DNA of 64,000 nucleotides, taken from Craterostigma plantagineum (taxonomy: Eukaryota > Streptophyta > Magnoliopsida > Lamiales > Linderniaceae). The notes beneath the pieces were generated by a model. It was not told the origin of the DNA. It ran no database searches and saw only the letters and a program-made list of their open reading frames with translations. The stretch lies in assembly GCA_027422505.1 (NCBI GenBank), contig JAPQWV010000018.1:14278001-14342000 (forward strand). Reading direction: 5' to 3'. Positions 1 through 10,935 of the stretch are shown here, piece after piece; positions within the stretch are counted from its first letter, which is position 1, and each line of letters begins with the position of its first letter. A program made the translations under genes and the position numbers.

Positions 1-658
1 ACTCTTAAACTCCTTAACATGTTCAACGGTCACTAACACTAAACCAGACTGACCAGTAAATTTCGCTAATTATGGTGTAAGTGGACAAAAAAATAACCGT
101 TGAGCACACAAGTAAAACCACATAAAATGGATAAGATGAAGCTAAGTCATGATTTTTCAATGCATTAAGCTACAAATAGTAAATTGCCTCAATCAATATT
201 CGAGCACACAAAAGCAGTTTGAAGACTCAGTCACGCAAATAAATAGGAGCAGTTTAAACCACAATTCTACCCAAAAGACAACTAAGTCCAAAGTCAAGAT
301 AGAATCAAGAAATACTAACCGTTTGAGTGATGTTGATGACCACATCGAGACAAACGTAACAAGCTGTTCTTCGAGGATTCTAATGCAAATCTGAGAAATT
401 TCTAACATAGACACTAAAGACTAATAAATGCAGTACTAAAGACAGACACAAATAAAACGAAAGCACAAAAAATGTAGCAATATCGAACTGACAGTCACAT
501 ATGTTGCCCTAACATTTGACTCAACATCCTGATTCCGTAATCCTAGACTTATCTGCTCGATTCTTCTCAAAATCAGTTCCCATTATTTCTACCCTTTCAC
601 CTCAAATATCCAAAAACTTTACGCACTGCCCTTATACCCTCAGCCTCAAGGTTAGGCC

Positions 659-840
659 TTTTGTCGCATAGTATACATCGTCACCGCGAATGCCGTGTAC
701 CTAAGGAATTTATTACCAAAAACCTATATCTAGCCGAGAGTTTATGAGCATGCTTACAACAAATAAGGATTGGTTTTTAGTCGCAATAAGTACATCGTCA
801 CAGCGAATGCCGTGTACCTAGGAACGTATTACCAAGAGCC
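659..840. repeat. Two diverged direct repeats in the Copia 3' tail
   Basis: Two copies of about 66 bp lie at 659-725 and 775-840. Both contain a TACATCGTCAC block, then GCGAATGCCGTGTACCTA, then a TATTACCAA block. They sit in the non-coding stretch between RNase H and the unresolved 3' LTR. The rest of 1-960 shows no convincing coding sequence; the short reading frames near 150-414 have no recognisable domain. Confidence 0.6.
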
Positions 841-999
841 TTTAAAAAGGGATCGGGTTCATTTTGGGACCAATCAAGAAGAATCAAGTCATTTCACAGG
901 AAAAACCGAACAGAATATCGAACCAAAAGTAAAGCAGTAACCATCAAATTCGACATATGCTATGCTGATCCAAATGTTGGACCAACATTTAAACTAACA

Positions 1000-2408
1000 T
1001 GTGCAAACCTATGGATTTCTTCAGGTCCGAAAACCTTTCAGAATCCAATGCTTTCGTGAATATGTCTGCTAACTGATTCTTAGTATCTATATGTTCAATA
1101 TGCACTAACTCTTTTTCGACCATAGAAAATGATGCCTAATGTCGATATGCTTCGTACGTGAGTGTTGAATGGGGTTCCTAGAGATGTTAATGGCACTAAG
1201 GTTATCACAATACATAAGAAAGGATTCGCACTCTAACCCATAGTCACATAACATGCTATTTAACCATAATAATTGCGTGCAACAACTACCTGCAGCAACA
1301 TATTCAGACTCAGCAGTAGACAAGGACACACAATTATGTTTCTTACTATACCATGCAACTAAGTTATTACCTAGGAAGAAACAGCGGCCACTTGTACTCT
1401 TGCGGTCATCCTCGTCACCTGCCCAGTCAGCATCGTTATAGCCTACAAGACTCAAATTAGTATCTTTGGAGAACCATAGTCCTAAGCTACACGACCCACT
1501 CACATAACGAAGTATTCGCTTAACAGCATTAAGATGAGTCACTTTAGGTTCAGACTGATATCTAGCACATACGCAAACACTATACATGATGTCAGGTCTA
1601 CTCGCAGATAAATACAATAAACTGCCAATCATCGAACGGTACAATGTTGGGTCAACATTCTGCCCAACATCGTCTTTACTTACCTTCTGCGTAGACCCCA
1701 TGGGCGTTTTCATTACCTTGGCAGTGTCCAGCCCGAACTTCTTGACTGTGTTCTTTGCGAACTTCTCTTGGGACATAAAGATCCCGTCGCTGTTTTGCTT
1801 AATCTGCAAACCTAAAAAATACGTTAGCTCTCCAATCATGCTCATCTCGAACGTGGTATTCATCGCCTGCACAAACTGATCTAGTAAAGACTGTGAGCTC
1901 GAGCCAAAAACAATATCATCAACATATACTTGAGCAATCAAAACATCAGACCCGACCCTTTTAACAAAAAGAGTTCGGTCTGCCTTACCACGTGTGAAAC
2001 CAAACTCAAGTAAGAATGTTGCTAACCGTGCGTACCATGCTCGAGGCGCTTGCTTCAATCCATATAACGCTTTCTGCAGCTTAAAAACATGGTTAGGATA
2101 ATGGGGATCTTCGAACCCTTTAGGCTGTTCGACATAAATTTCCTTATCAATATACCCATTCAAAAATGCACCCTTAACATCCATTTGGTGTAAAGTGATG
2201 TTAAGCCAACATGCTATAGCTAACAACAGCCTAATCGATTCTAACCTAGCAACAGGCGCAAACGTCTCATCAAAGTCTATCCCTTCTACTTGCGTATAAC
2301 CCTGAGCTACTAAACGAGCTTTGTTCCTAACAACCCTACCAAGTTCATCAGATTTATTTTTAAAGATCCACTTCGTACCTATGACATTAATGTCCTTCGG
2401 CCGTGGGA
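1000..2408 (-). pseudogene. Copia reverse transcriptase and RNase H (broken)
   Basis: This is the C-terminal half of the Copia polyprotein. The RT part shows MDVKGAFLNGYIDKEIYVEQ, LYGLKQAPRAWY and the catalytic YVDDIVFG. The RNase H part shows DADWAGDEDDRKSTSG, the STAESEYVA block and the TKHIDIRHHF block. The longest open stretch is 1105-2226. Upstream of it, frameshifts near 2408 and 2226 separate it from the integrase half; near 1125 the frame is lost again, although the usual LADIFTKAL block is still readable in another frame near 1060. The element encodes replication functions only, and nothing here bears on host genes. Confidence 0.85.
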
Positions 2409-4721
2409 CTAAATCCAGACTAGGTTTTTCTCGAACTGCAAAAGTTCCTCTTGCATCGCATTAATCCAAAAATTATCCTTGAGTGCTTCAAGGACATTCT
2501 TAGGTTCTACCTCAGAAACAAAGCAATTGAAACGTACCTCAGCGTATACCGTGTTCATGCATACGTTTCTTACCATCGACTTGTAGTCTTTGCGTGGTTT
2601 GTCTCTGGTCTTTCTTCCTTCGTTCATATCACCAATAATGAGGTCAGTGGGATGATCTTTCTCAATCTTAGCTGGCGGATCACGTCTTACTTCACTGGGA
2701 CCAGCCTCAGTGTTCTGTTCTGCCTCAAATGTTGGGTCAGATGTTGGCTCAACATTGTCATCACCAGTCTCCTATGTCCCATCGACAGCTCGTGGAACAT
2801 CTGAAATATCAACTTGAAGGGGCATTTTACTAAGATCAGTAGCATCATCAAACACAACATTAATTGACTCCTGAACAGATTTCATGCGCAAATTATATAC
2901 TCGATAAGCACGACTATTGGACGAGTATCCTAGGAAAATACACTTATCACTTTTCGAATCAAACTTAGTCAAATACTCACGATCATTCAACATATAACAG
3001 AAACATCCAAAAACATGAAAGTACTTAACCGTAGGCTTCTTTCCATTCAATAACTCATAAGAAGTTTTCTTCGTACCATGCCTAAAGAACACACGATTCG
3101 ATATGTGACAAGCAGTATGCAAAGCTTCAGCCCAAAAACGCTTAGACACATTCTTAGAGAGTAACATAACACGAGCCATCTCTTGTAAAGTCCTATTCTT
3201 CCTTTCGGCCACCCCATTTTGTTGGGGCGTCTTAGGAGATGAATACTCATGCACAATGCCTTTCTTATCACAAAACTCATCAAAGAACTGATTTTCAAAT
3301 TCTCTACCATGATCAGACCTAATTCGAAAGATAGATGCACTGAAAATATTTCTAATCATCGCACAAAAATTCTTAAAGAAATCGAATGATTCTGATTTTT
3401 CCCTAAGAAAAAATATCCATGCATATCTAGAAAAGTCATCCACGAGCACATAAGCATATTTTCTACCTCCTATACTCTCTACTTCCATCGGACACATCAA
3501 ATCCATGTGAATTAACTGAAAACAGTGAGCAGTTTTGAAATGTTGGGCAGCCTGTTGGTCAACATTATGACTAACATGCGTTTGCTTACCTTTCAAGCAT
3601 GACTCACACACTACCTTACCGAACTCCTTCAGCTTTGGGATGCCTCTGATCGCGTCATGCTTGACCAGCTGCTCCAAGGTTCTGTAGTTGACATGGCCCA
3701 ATTTGAAATGCCAGAGAACAACGTCGTCCTCGGCTTTTGATAATTGACACACATCCTTCACACCGAATTTGTCGCCGACTAGGTAGCAGTTATCGCTTGA
3801 TCTTTTGCCTGCCATCACTCGCACAGAATTGCTGTTAAAAACTTCACAACACTCTTTATTGAACCTTACCTCAAGATCGTCATCACAGAGTTGACTTATG
3901 CTTATAAGATTCGCAACGAGCCCGTCAACATGAAGTACATTGCTCAACTTGGGAAAGTCGGGCACGTTGAGTCTACCTCGGCCGAGAATTCGTCCTTTAG
4001 CACCTCCTCCAAACGTCACAGATCCAATTCTCAAAGGCATGTAATCACTGAGATACTCCTTGGTACCCGTCATGTGTCGGGAACACCCGCTATCGAAGTA
4101 CCATGAACCTGTCACGTTAGCTCGCAAAGAAGTATATACAACAAGACACTTATTCGCTGATTTCTCGACCCACACTTTCTTAGATGTAACTACTGCATTC
4201 TGTTTACTGGAATTCGAAGATGAGCCAGCTGAAGTTTCTCCAATCATCCCCTTCAACACGGATTTCTCAATGTTGGATGGAATGTTGGATGACATTTCAG
4301 CCGACATCGATTTCTTGGCAGAAATCTCCCTTTTCAATTTCCAGCAAAACGGTTTTAGATGTCCAGACTGCTTGCAATGATGGCAAATATAAGAGCTATC
4401 TTTACTTATAGGGGTCACATGCTTGGTACTATTCTTAGGTTTCACAACTTCACACTCATCACTTTCGACTTGGGTTTTAACAAAGACTATCTTAGGCTGA
4501 ACATGGGTCTTGGGTTTTGGAATTTCACGCTCAGGCTGAGAATTATATCCTAGACCTTGCTTATCAAAGATACCAAGAGACAATACCTCATCAAGTGTTG
4601 ACTTACTCTTGTTCATTTTTGTAAAGGTATGATCGGCCTCATCTACTCGCTTTTGAAGCTTGTCGATCTCCTTGTCCTTTCTGGTCAGTGCAGCTTCCAA
4701 CTTGATCATGCCTTCCATCAA
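2409..4721 (-). pseudogene. Copia gag C-terminus, protease and integrase (broken)
   Basis: The frame opens at 4721, just after the gag frame stops at 4718, so a frameshift probably splits what was one polyprotein. From the N-terminus come a charged coiled-coil stretch, a second zinc knuckle (CHHCKQSGHLKPFC), the aspartic protease motif (WYFDSGCSRHMTG), the GAG-pre-integrase zinc region (WHFKLGH ... CESCLKGKQ) and the integrase core with its D, D and E residues (HMDLMCP, RSDHGREFEN, PQQNGVAERKNRT). An in-frame TAG at 2772-2774 interrupts it; the same frame reopens and runs to 2409. The double-knuckle gag favours the SIRE lineage. Confidence 0.85.
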
Positions 4722-6094
4722 GCCTTCAATGATCTTTCGTTCTTCTCATTTTCCTCAGACAAGACCTTGACCGCGGCATGAAGTTGTGAATTTTTCGCCT
4801 TCTTAGTTTCATAATGTCCCAACAGCATCTGAAAGGCTTCTTCACAACTCTCTGCTTCAGGCTCTGCATCATCAGAACTCAAAAGACCATCAAAACAGCT
4901 TGAGTCATCATAATCAAAAATAATATGTTTTTCTGATGTTGAGTCAGATGTTGGCTCAACATCTGTTACCGCAGTGAAGCCAATTTGATGATCTTCATCT
5001 CCTTCGTCGTCAGAGAAGGACTGGATAGTAACCGATGATTGCTTATTCTCCTCATAGTAGGGTTCTTCATCTTCATCGTCTGAGAGGTCGATCCACATGG
5101 CCTTTCCATGCTTGCGAAGTGTGTTTGCACATTCGTTGGCAAAGTGGCCCCAGCCTTGGCATTCGTAGCATCTCACTGACTCATAATTGATATTCTTCTT
5201 CTTCCCATCAGACTTCCCAAATGGCTTGCGCTTAACGAACGGAGGAGCAGAAGATGTTTCAATTTGTGCATTCTGGCCTTTTCTGAATGTTGGGCCAACA
5301 TTCTGCACAACATTCTTCTTTTTGAAGTACTTCGCAAATCTCTTCACAACCATGGCCATGTCCTCTTCGTTGTTGGGATCGAACTCAATCTGTTCCTTCG
5401 ATGGCTGCCTGACCAGAGCAACACTCTTTCCTCGTGCGGCCCTCCTTTGGACTTCGAGATTGGTTTCGAAGTTTTTCAAGATGTTCATCAAGACGGTGAA
5501 GTTCATGTTTGCTAGGTTGTATGACTCCTCGATCGCCGATACCTTCACATTAAATTTTTCGGTTAGTGTACGAAGAGCTTTAGAGTTTAATACCTTATTC
5601 GTCATAGGATCTCCTAGGCTGGCGCACTCGCTTGAGATCGTCAACAGCTTTCCAAAGTACGTGCTGATATCTTCGTCTTCCTTCATTCTGATGTTCTCGA
5701 ACTGACTAAGGAGAAGACGAAGCTTGCTTTCACGCACACTAGCGTCGCCTTCACAGTACTTCTGGAGAAGATCCCACGCATCCTGAGCAGTAGAGCAATT
5801 CTGGATGATCTTGAACATAAACATGTCCACGGATGAGAAGATGGCGTTGAGTGCCTTGTCGTTGTATTCGGCCGCGTTCTTCTCCGCGATCGTCCATTGC
5901 TCGAACGGCTTATCCACGACTTCGCCATCAGCGTCTTGTGGAGTCTTTGGAGTCGTATAACCATGCAGCACTGCTTCCCATGCTCGCACATCGATGGACT
6001 TGATGCACTGCCGAACACGAACCTTCCAATAGGCATAATTGGAACCGTCTAACACGGGGACTTTGGCGAGATGGTTTGAGCTTGTAACATCCAT
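4718..6094 (-). CDS. Copia Gag, N-terminal part (458 aa)
   Basis: This is the retrotransposon capsid/nucleocapsid protein. It begins with the usual Copia gag head (VPVLDGSNYAYWKVRVR), followed by a UBN2-type helical region (about residues 60-220) and a CCHC zinc knuckle CYECQGWGHFANEC at about residue 309. An acidic, Ser-rich tail ends in a Glu/Lys-rich stretch. The start at 6094 lies about 40 bp downstream, on the minus strand, of the primer-binding site, as expected for gag. The frame ends at 4718, while the homologous protein appears to continue in the next frame from 4721, so this copy is probably frameshifted near its end. Confidence 0.8.
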   Translation of the reverse strand: MDVTSSNHLAKVPVLDGSNYAYWKVRVRQCIKSIDVRAWEAVLHGYTTPKTPQDADGEVVDKPFEQWTIAEKNAAEYNDKALNAIFSSVDMFMFKIIQNCSTAQDAWDLLQKYCEGDASVRESKLRLLLSQFENIRMKEDEDISTYFGKLLTISSECASLGDPMTNKVLNSKALRTLTEKFNVKVSAIEESYNLANMNFTVLMNILKNFETNLEVQRRAARGKSVALVRQPSKEQIEFDPNNEEDMAMVVKRFAKYFKKKNVVQNVGPTFRKGQNAQIETSSAPPFVKRKPFGKSDGKKKNINYESVRCYECQGWGHFANECANTLRKHGKAMWIDLSDDEDEEPYYEENKQSSVTIQSFSDDEGDEDHQIGFTAVTDVEPTSDSTSEKHIIFDYDDSSCFDGLLSSDDAEPEAESCEEAFQMLLGHYETKKAKNSQLHAAVKVLSEENEKNERSLKA

Positions 6095-6131
6095 TGTAGA
6101 TGATCTTCAGCGCTTAGTAATGTCAAGCGTA

Positions 6132-6144
6132 GGCTCTGATACCA
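6132..6144 (-). other. Primer-binding site (initiator Met tRNA)
   Basis: On the minus strand this reads TGGTATCAGAGCC, the sequence complementary to the 3' end of plant initiator-methionine tRNA that primes Copia reverse transcription. It lies 3 bp inside the LTR end and fixes the element's orientation. Confidence 0.9.
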
Positions 6145-6147
6145 CTT

Positions 6148-6955
6148 TGAAGGGGGTCCCGTACAAAATGGATGTAAAAACACTGAGTAGTAAACTGATG
6201 TTAGGCGTGATGTTGGGCTAACACTCACTCTCACTTTTTATGCACAGCGGAAATGGTAGTAAAGTAAAGACGAATCGAAATGAACTCAAGAGATGATTTT
6301 GTGCAGCAAGTCAAATAACTTGCTGCGTGCCTCAAGGCGCAAAAATCCACTAGAAAGATGGATTACAAACTATCAAAAATGATAGTTAAAAACGTCTAGC
6401 AAAAACCTACGAATCAAAAACGATTCTACAAACTACAAGATCTCTTGATCTCTGAAAAGCTAGACTTAAAAAGAAAATCTCTCTTTGAAGTATAATGCTC
6501 GCTCGAAAGCCTTTTCTCGCTCGTGGTTCGTCGTTCCTTCAATTGATTAAGTCCTTCGACTTATATAGGTCTTCAACTTGTAAGAGACTTCTTCAACGAC
6601 TTGGTGACCTCCCATAACGTCCACTAACGTCCACTAAGTGAAGTTGGACAGTTGATGAACGTCTTAGGACGACTTGGTCACTCCCAAGAGCTTGGTCTTC
6701 ACTTAAGCTCCAAGTCTTCTATTTTTAGCATGCTCCTTTCCTATTTTCGCTCTAGCTTATCCACACTCTTTCCACACGGTTTGATCCATTCCATCCCTTA
6801 TCCATATCCTGCACAATACTAGAAAAATGCCACGTCAACAATAAAACAAGTTTTGGGCATGAAAGATAAAAGTGAGATAGGGAACATTCTTGGCCAACAG
6901 ATGTTGACTCGAATGTTACCCCAATATTGCTTCAGTTGAAGACTCAACATCAACA
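6148..6955 (-). repeat. 5' LTR of the SIRE-type element
   Basis: This stretch of about 808 bp sits directly upstream of the primer-binding site. On the minus strand it starts TGTTGATGTTGAGTC and ends CCCCTTCA, giving TG...CA termini. The outer (6955) boundary is inferred from the TG start and from the change into an unrelated Copia relic at 6980; it cannot be checked against a partner LTR in this window. Confidence 0.6.
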
Positions 6956-6979
6956 GTTCTCCACCTCAATACAATGGTT

Positions 6980-8137
6980 TCATTCACGTCTTAACTTGTC
7001 ATGAAGCCCTTTATGTGCCCTTGAAGTTCCCAGCCTGTGCTTGTTCAAAGCATGCCCTTCAAGCACGTAAATTCCATTCTTCTTGAACCCTCGCATGACC
7101 TCTAGCCACCCTTCATGTACCTTGATGTGCTTTGCCCCAATCTTGGTTGTGTAGCCTTGATCATCTAACATGCCAACTGAGATCAAGTTTCTCTTCAATG
7201 TCGGGACATATCTTACATCTTCAAGGACTCGTATACCTCCTCCATCAAGCTTCAAGCACACCTTTCCCGTCACATATACCTTGCATATGCTATTGTTGCC
7301 CAAGACCACCGTCTCTAGCATCTTCTTTCCCATACGCCATGAGAACTTCCGCCGATTCGTAGCCTTCATCTTCGACAAAATCAGCCTCACAAGCAACGCT
7401 AGTGTTTTTAGATGGGTACCTTGTAAAATTTGGACAATTCCTTCTTCGTGGCAATGGTAGCACCTCACGGGACTCCTAGCTTCTCCTCTTCCTTCCTTCT
7501 TTGAGTTCTTGCCTTTCCATTTCGCATGTTTCTCTCAAATGTGAATAACTTCACCGATGGATCCACACGAACCTCGGTCTTGGCGGTGAGTTGCCTCGAT
7601 GAGATCGCCTAGAGCACGTCTTCCAATTTCAAGGCGTCTCGCCCATAGAGTGCATCTCCTTGAAGTGCTTATGGCTCTTAGGTAAAGCACAAAGCAAAGA
7701 AAGTGCTTTGTCTTCGTCTTTCATCGGCTCATCGATGTTGTCAAGATCAAGCTTCAAATTCTGAAATTGGTCAAGTTGCTCTCGATCGATCGTTCTTCCA
7801 CCATTTTGAAGGAGTAGAGCGCCTGCTTCAGGTATAGCCTTCTTGCTAGGGTCTTCGTCATGTAGAGATCTTCAAGTTTTTTCCATAAGTCTTCAGGTTT
7901 CGCCTCCTTCGAAACCTTCCTCAAAACTTGATCGGAAAGGCTCAAGATTAGAATGCTATGATCCTTCGATCGAATCTTCGCCTTTGCGTCTGTCGTCAAA
8001 GTTGTTGGGAGCATGTCCTTCTCCTTCAAGGCTTCCTCTAGCCCTTGTTGAATCAAGATCGCTTTCATTTTGAGCTTCCATAGCCCAAAATCATTTTCCC
8101 CGGTGAATTTATCCATTTCAAATCGATTCTGTGCCAT
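6980..8137 (-). pseudogene. Copia gag-protease relic (interrupted element)
   Basis: This is the beginning of a second, unrelated Copia polyprotein. The gag head is open at 8137-7754 (MAQNRFEMDKFTGEND, then LWKLKMKAILIQQG). After frameshifts, 7468-6980 carries a decayed zinc knuckle (CYHCHEEG) and a protease-like region (VTGKVCLKLDGGGIRVLEDV, then VPTLKRNLISVG). It stops where the SIRE-type LTR begins, which suggests that the SIRE element inserted into it or that the 3' part was deleted. Integrase, RT and RNase H are absent. Confidence 0.75.
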
Positions 8138-8981
8138 CTGAAATTCGCACCTCGTTCCAACACCTCACCGCAGCAATTGTTGAGTTCTTTCACGGGTATG
8201 TGAAGATCAAGTCGAAAGATTCGATCTTGACATGTTAAAACGCTCGAAAAACAGAGATGACAAAACCAGCAAAAACACAGCTTTTCACGTGGTTCGATTC
8301 GATATTGAGTCTACGTCCATGGATCAACCTCTCGATTTTATTCCGAAGTAATCTCAGTATTACAAGTTTGCCACTTACTCTCTAATTTCACAGACAAAGA
8401 TTGAGCTAATTCGCCATTTATATAGACGAAATTAATTCTAGAAGGTTCCTACTTCGTCACCGAAACAGTTGGAACTGGTCTTAATAAAAAAGTCGCGCTC
8501 CACGGCCATGGTGATATCGGGAATCAAGATTCTTGCATTCTGGCCTCTCCCACGGCCTCATGCGTCATGTCCCAAGGCCGTGGGTCCACAACGAATTCGA
8601 ACGGTCGAAAACGCGCGTTCTGCCTCAAAGCTGGCATCACCCACGGCCACAGGCGACACCTTCACAGCCGAGGTGTCGGGCTCTTGCAGCTGCTCTTTGC
8701 TACCCAGTGGGTCCGACGGTCGTGGGCCCTCTTCCTCATGGCCGTGGGCTCATGCCCCGAGCCCGTTTTTCACCCGTTTTTGCCCCGATCGATCCTGAGC
8801 TTGTTCCCAACGATCCTAGCACCCAAAAAACCAAGTTTTGGGTCACTAAATCCCAATAATTTCCTAAAAGCATTGTTGTAACGTTCGTCCTAGGAAGCCA
8901 CCTTGACGCTCATCGAACACCCACCGTGGCGAATACCATAATAACGAGCTGAATAATTCGCCAGGCGACTAATTTTGGCAA
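8138..8981 (-). other. Probable 5' leader and LTR of the Copia relic; CCACGGCC-rich
   Basis: There is no gene here. By position upstream of the gag relic, this should be the 5' leader and LTR of the same minus-strand element. The stretch from about 8295 (gtggttcgattcgatattgag) resembles plant Copia LTR ends. From 8497 to 8770 the word CCACGG or its complement CCGTGG recurs at least five times within GC-rich sequence. Overlapping reading frames in 8469-8881 are products of this GC-rich composition and match no family. LTR limits are not resolved. Confidence 0.4.
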
Positions 8982-9261
8982 ATTGTTGTTAGGAGATATT
9001 TATTGTGTTCAATTAATTATTTTACATTATGAGATTACTCTAAAAGACCATAATATGACGCGTCAAGTACTTGAGCTAGATGTCTTAAGAACTTAGTGGA
9101 ATGTAGTCTCTCAACAATATGAGATTACTCTAAAACACCACAATAACTATTTCACCAGAGTTATCCCTTTAGAGAAAATTATTGCAAAGCTAGTCGACCA
9201 AAATTCCTTTTCAACGCTTGAAAGGGAAAATAATTTACATTGTAATAGACCTATCTCGTGG

Positions 9262-9748
9262 TTGGAAATTCCAGAGGTTGCCAGTGAAATTTCCGAATTG
9301 AATGCAACCTTGGAATCGGAAAGAGTAGGCTTTCGAGCGGAAAAGGAAAAACTTTTAGAGGAGATATCAAATCTAACAAATTCCCCGCCCTTACATGTCC
9401 CAAATAATCCTTCTATAGAAATATCATTGTCTAAGCAGGATAAGGGAACTCAAATTGACGCATTTGTTCCTAAAATTAAAACAAAGAAAAACTTTTACTT
9501 ATGATTCTAAGTCAATATTGACTGAAGTTAAAAAGTTAAGTAAAAGTAGAGCTCTAATAGTTGCCAAGGAACAAATAAAGAAAATTGAGAAAGTAAAATC
9601 GAAATTGTCTTCCATACATAAAATCGCAAAAGGTCAATATTTTTCATCTCCTATCCATATTAAAAAGGAAGCTTATAAAGAAGAAGTTCCACGCTTAAGC
9701 AAGCGAACTTCTCAAGCCCTAAGAACATCTCCATTTTTTAAAGAATGA
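9262..9748 (+). pseudogene. Gag coiled-coil fragment, frameshifted
   Basis: Two overlapping frames (9262-9504 and 9455-9748) together encode a Glu/Lys/Leu-rich coiled coil followed by a Lys/Ser-rich basic tail. This resembles the C-terminal gag region of SIRE-type Copia elements, although I see no zinc knuckle. The frame is lost around 9480-9500 in an A-rich run, so one indel there is the simplest break. Assignment to gag rests on context within the element and on composition. Confidence 0.5.
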
Positions 9749-10687
9749 TAGAAGTGGAATTACTTACCCATCCAAAAATGTTAATCATTCTAGTAAGCAA
9801 AATTTCACTAAAAATAATCATTTTGATGTAATCGTGTGAAGACTTCACGTAGGAAGAACATTTCATGTACTAACAATGCATATAATTCTATATTTTCTTA
9901 TGTCTTCCTGAAATATTCAGTCCATATTAAGTATGAGAAACATCTTATGCGACTGGCTTCGGAGAAAATCTTTAAATTTTCTTCAAATAACACGTTCACC
10001 TGTGATGAAATCATACCCGTGTCAAATTAGTCCTAAATGGGTACCTAAAGCTACAGTAATGGATGATTTAGAACAAGATTTGACACCTTATGTGCTTAAC
10101 CAGTTTTCTGCTAATAAGAGAGGACCCATCCAAAATGGGTACCAAGCCCCGATAATGTTTTGCAGATGTCCCGGCATGGGTAGGTACTAAGAGAGCTGCT
10201 CCACACTCATGACTGGTATGCGACGAGGGCAGCCATACATCCCAGCGTGTATGGTATCTCGGGTTGCTCCATATACACGGCTGGCTAGCAATGCGAGCAC
10301 CCACAAGAGGGTACATTAGAAACATGCATGATTCAAAATAATTTTAAACTTTAAATTTTAGCATGCATATGAGCTGAAATGACTAAATACCCTCTTATAT
10401 GTACATTATAGTTATGCATGCTTCAAAAAGACTTTAAATTCCAAATTTTCGCATGCATACATGAGCTGAAATGCATTAAATACCGTTATAGGTACATTTT
10501 CATTATGCATATATCTTACAGAATTTTCGAGTTTAAACATTTACATATGCATATAAGCTGAATTGATAAATGTCTTTAAACGGTACATGTTTAAATATGC
10601 ATTTTCATAACCTTGCCAGATTTTGAAATTCATAACTCATATTCCGTAGGCAACTCATAAATACCATTTTTCCTATTTGAGCTAAAT

Positions 10688-10875
10688 TTGAGGGGGAGCA
10701 AATCTTTATTTTAAAGAGAAACAACTCCTATTTTTGTGTTAAAGGGAGCAATAATTAAACTTTTGAGGGGGAGCGAACTTAATTACGCGAACTTAGGGAA
10801 AGAGATTCAAAAGATAAAATTGATTAGTATTTGCAACTTTTGAGGGGGAGTAATTCAGTGTTAAAGAAGCACGAC
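10688..10875 (+). repeat. Repeated polypurine-tract-like boxes
   Basis: The string TTTGAGGGGGAG, or a close variant, occurs near 10687, 10763 and 10840, with a fourth, weaker copy (TTGAGGGGCAGG) near 10875. A further isolated copy (TGAGGGGGAGGAG) lies at 12201. These look like polypurine tracts, the plus-strand primers of LTR retroelements, but lie far from the 3' LTR at 12955. Confidence 0.55.
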
Positions 10876-10887
10876 TTGAGGGGCAGG

Positions 10888-10890
<3 letters not shown>

Positions 10891-10932
<42 letters not shown>
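10891..10932. repeat. (TA)n microsatellite
   Basis: About 21 uninterrupted TA units lie within the non-coding part of the LTR element; an A-rich stretch follows at 10980-11035. Confidence 0.95.

Positions 10933-10935
<3 letters not shown>

Larger units (their letters stand above)
1..6955 (-). mobile_element. SIRE-type Copia LTR retrotransposon, decayed, 3' end off or unresolved
   Basis: Reading on the minus strand, the order is 5' LTR (6955-6148), primer-binding site (6144-6132), gag, protease, integrase, reverse transcriptase and RNase H, down to about 1000. This domain order defines Copia. A long gag with two zinc knuckles and a long non-coding tail after RNase H suggests the SIRE/Maximus lineage (inference). 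I could not match the 5' LTR to anything in 1-1000, so the 3' LTR probably lies beyond the window edge. The coding region carries at least one in-frame stop and several frameshifts, so this copy is not autonomous. Confidence 0.85.

Noticed and set aside
1..960. 3' LTR of the SIRE-type element
   Set aside because: I searched by eye for the 5' LTR ends (TGTTGATGTTGAG and CCCCTTCA) and found no match, so I left it as unresolved.
8469..8881. Three overlapping plus-strand frames of about 105 codons
   Set aside because: They are frames of a GC-rich LTR-like stretch; none resembles a known protein.
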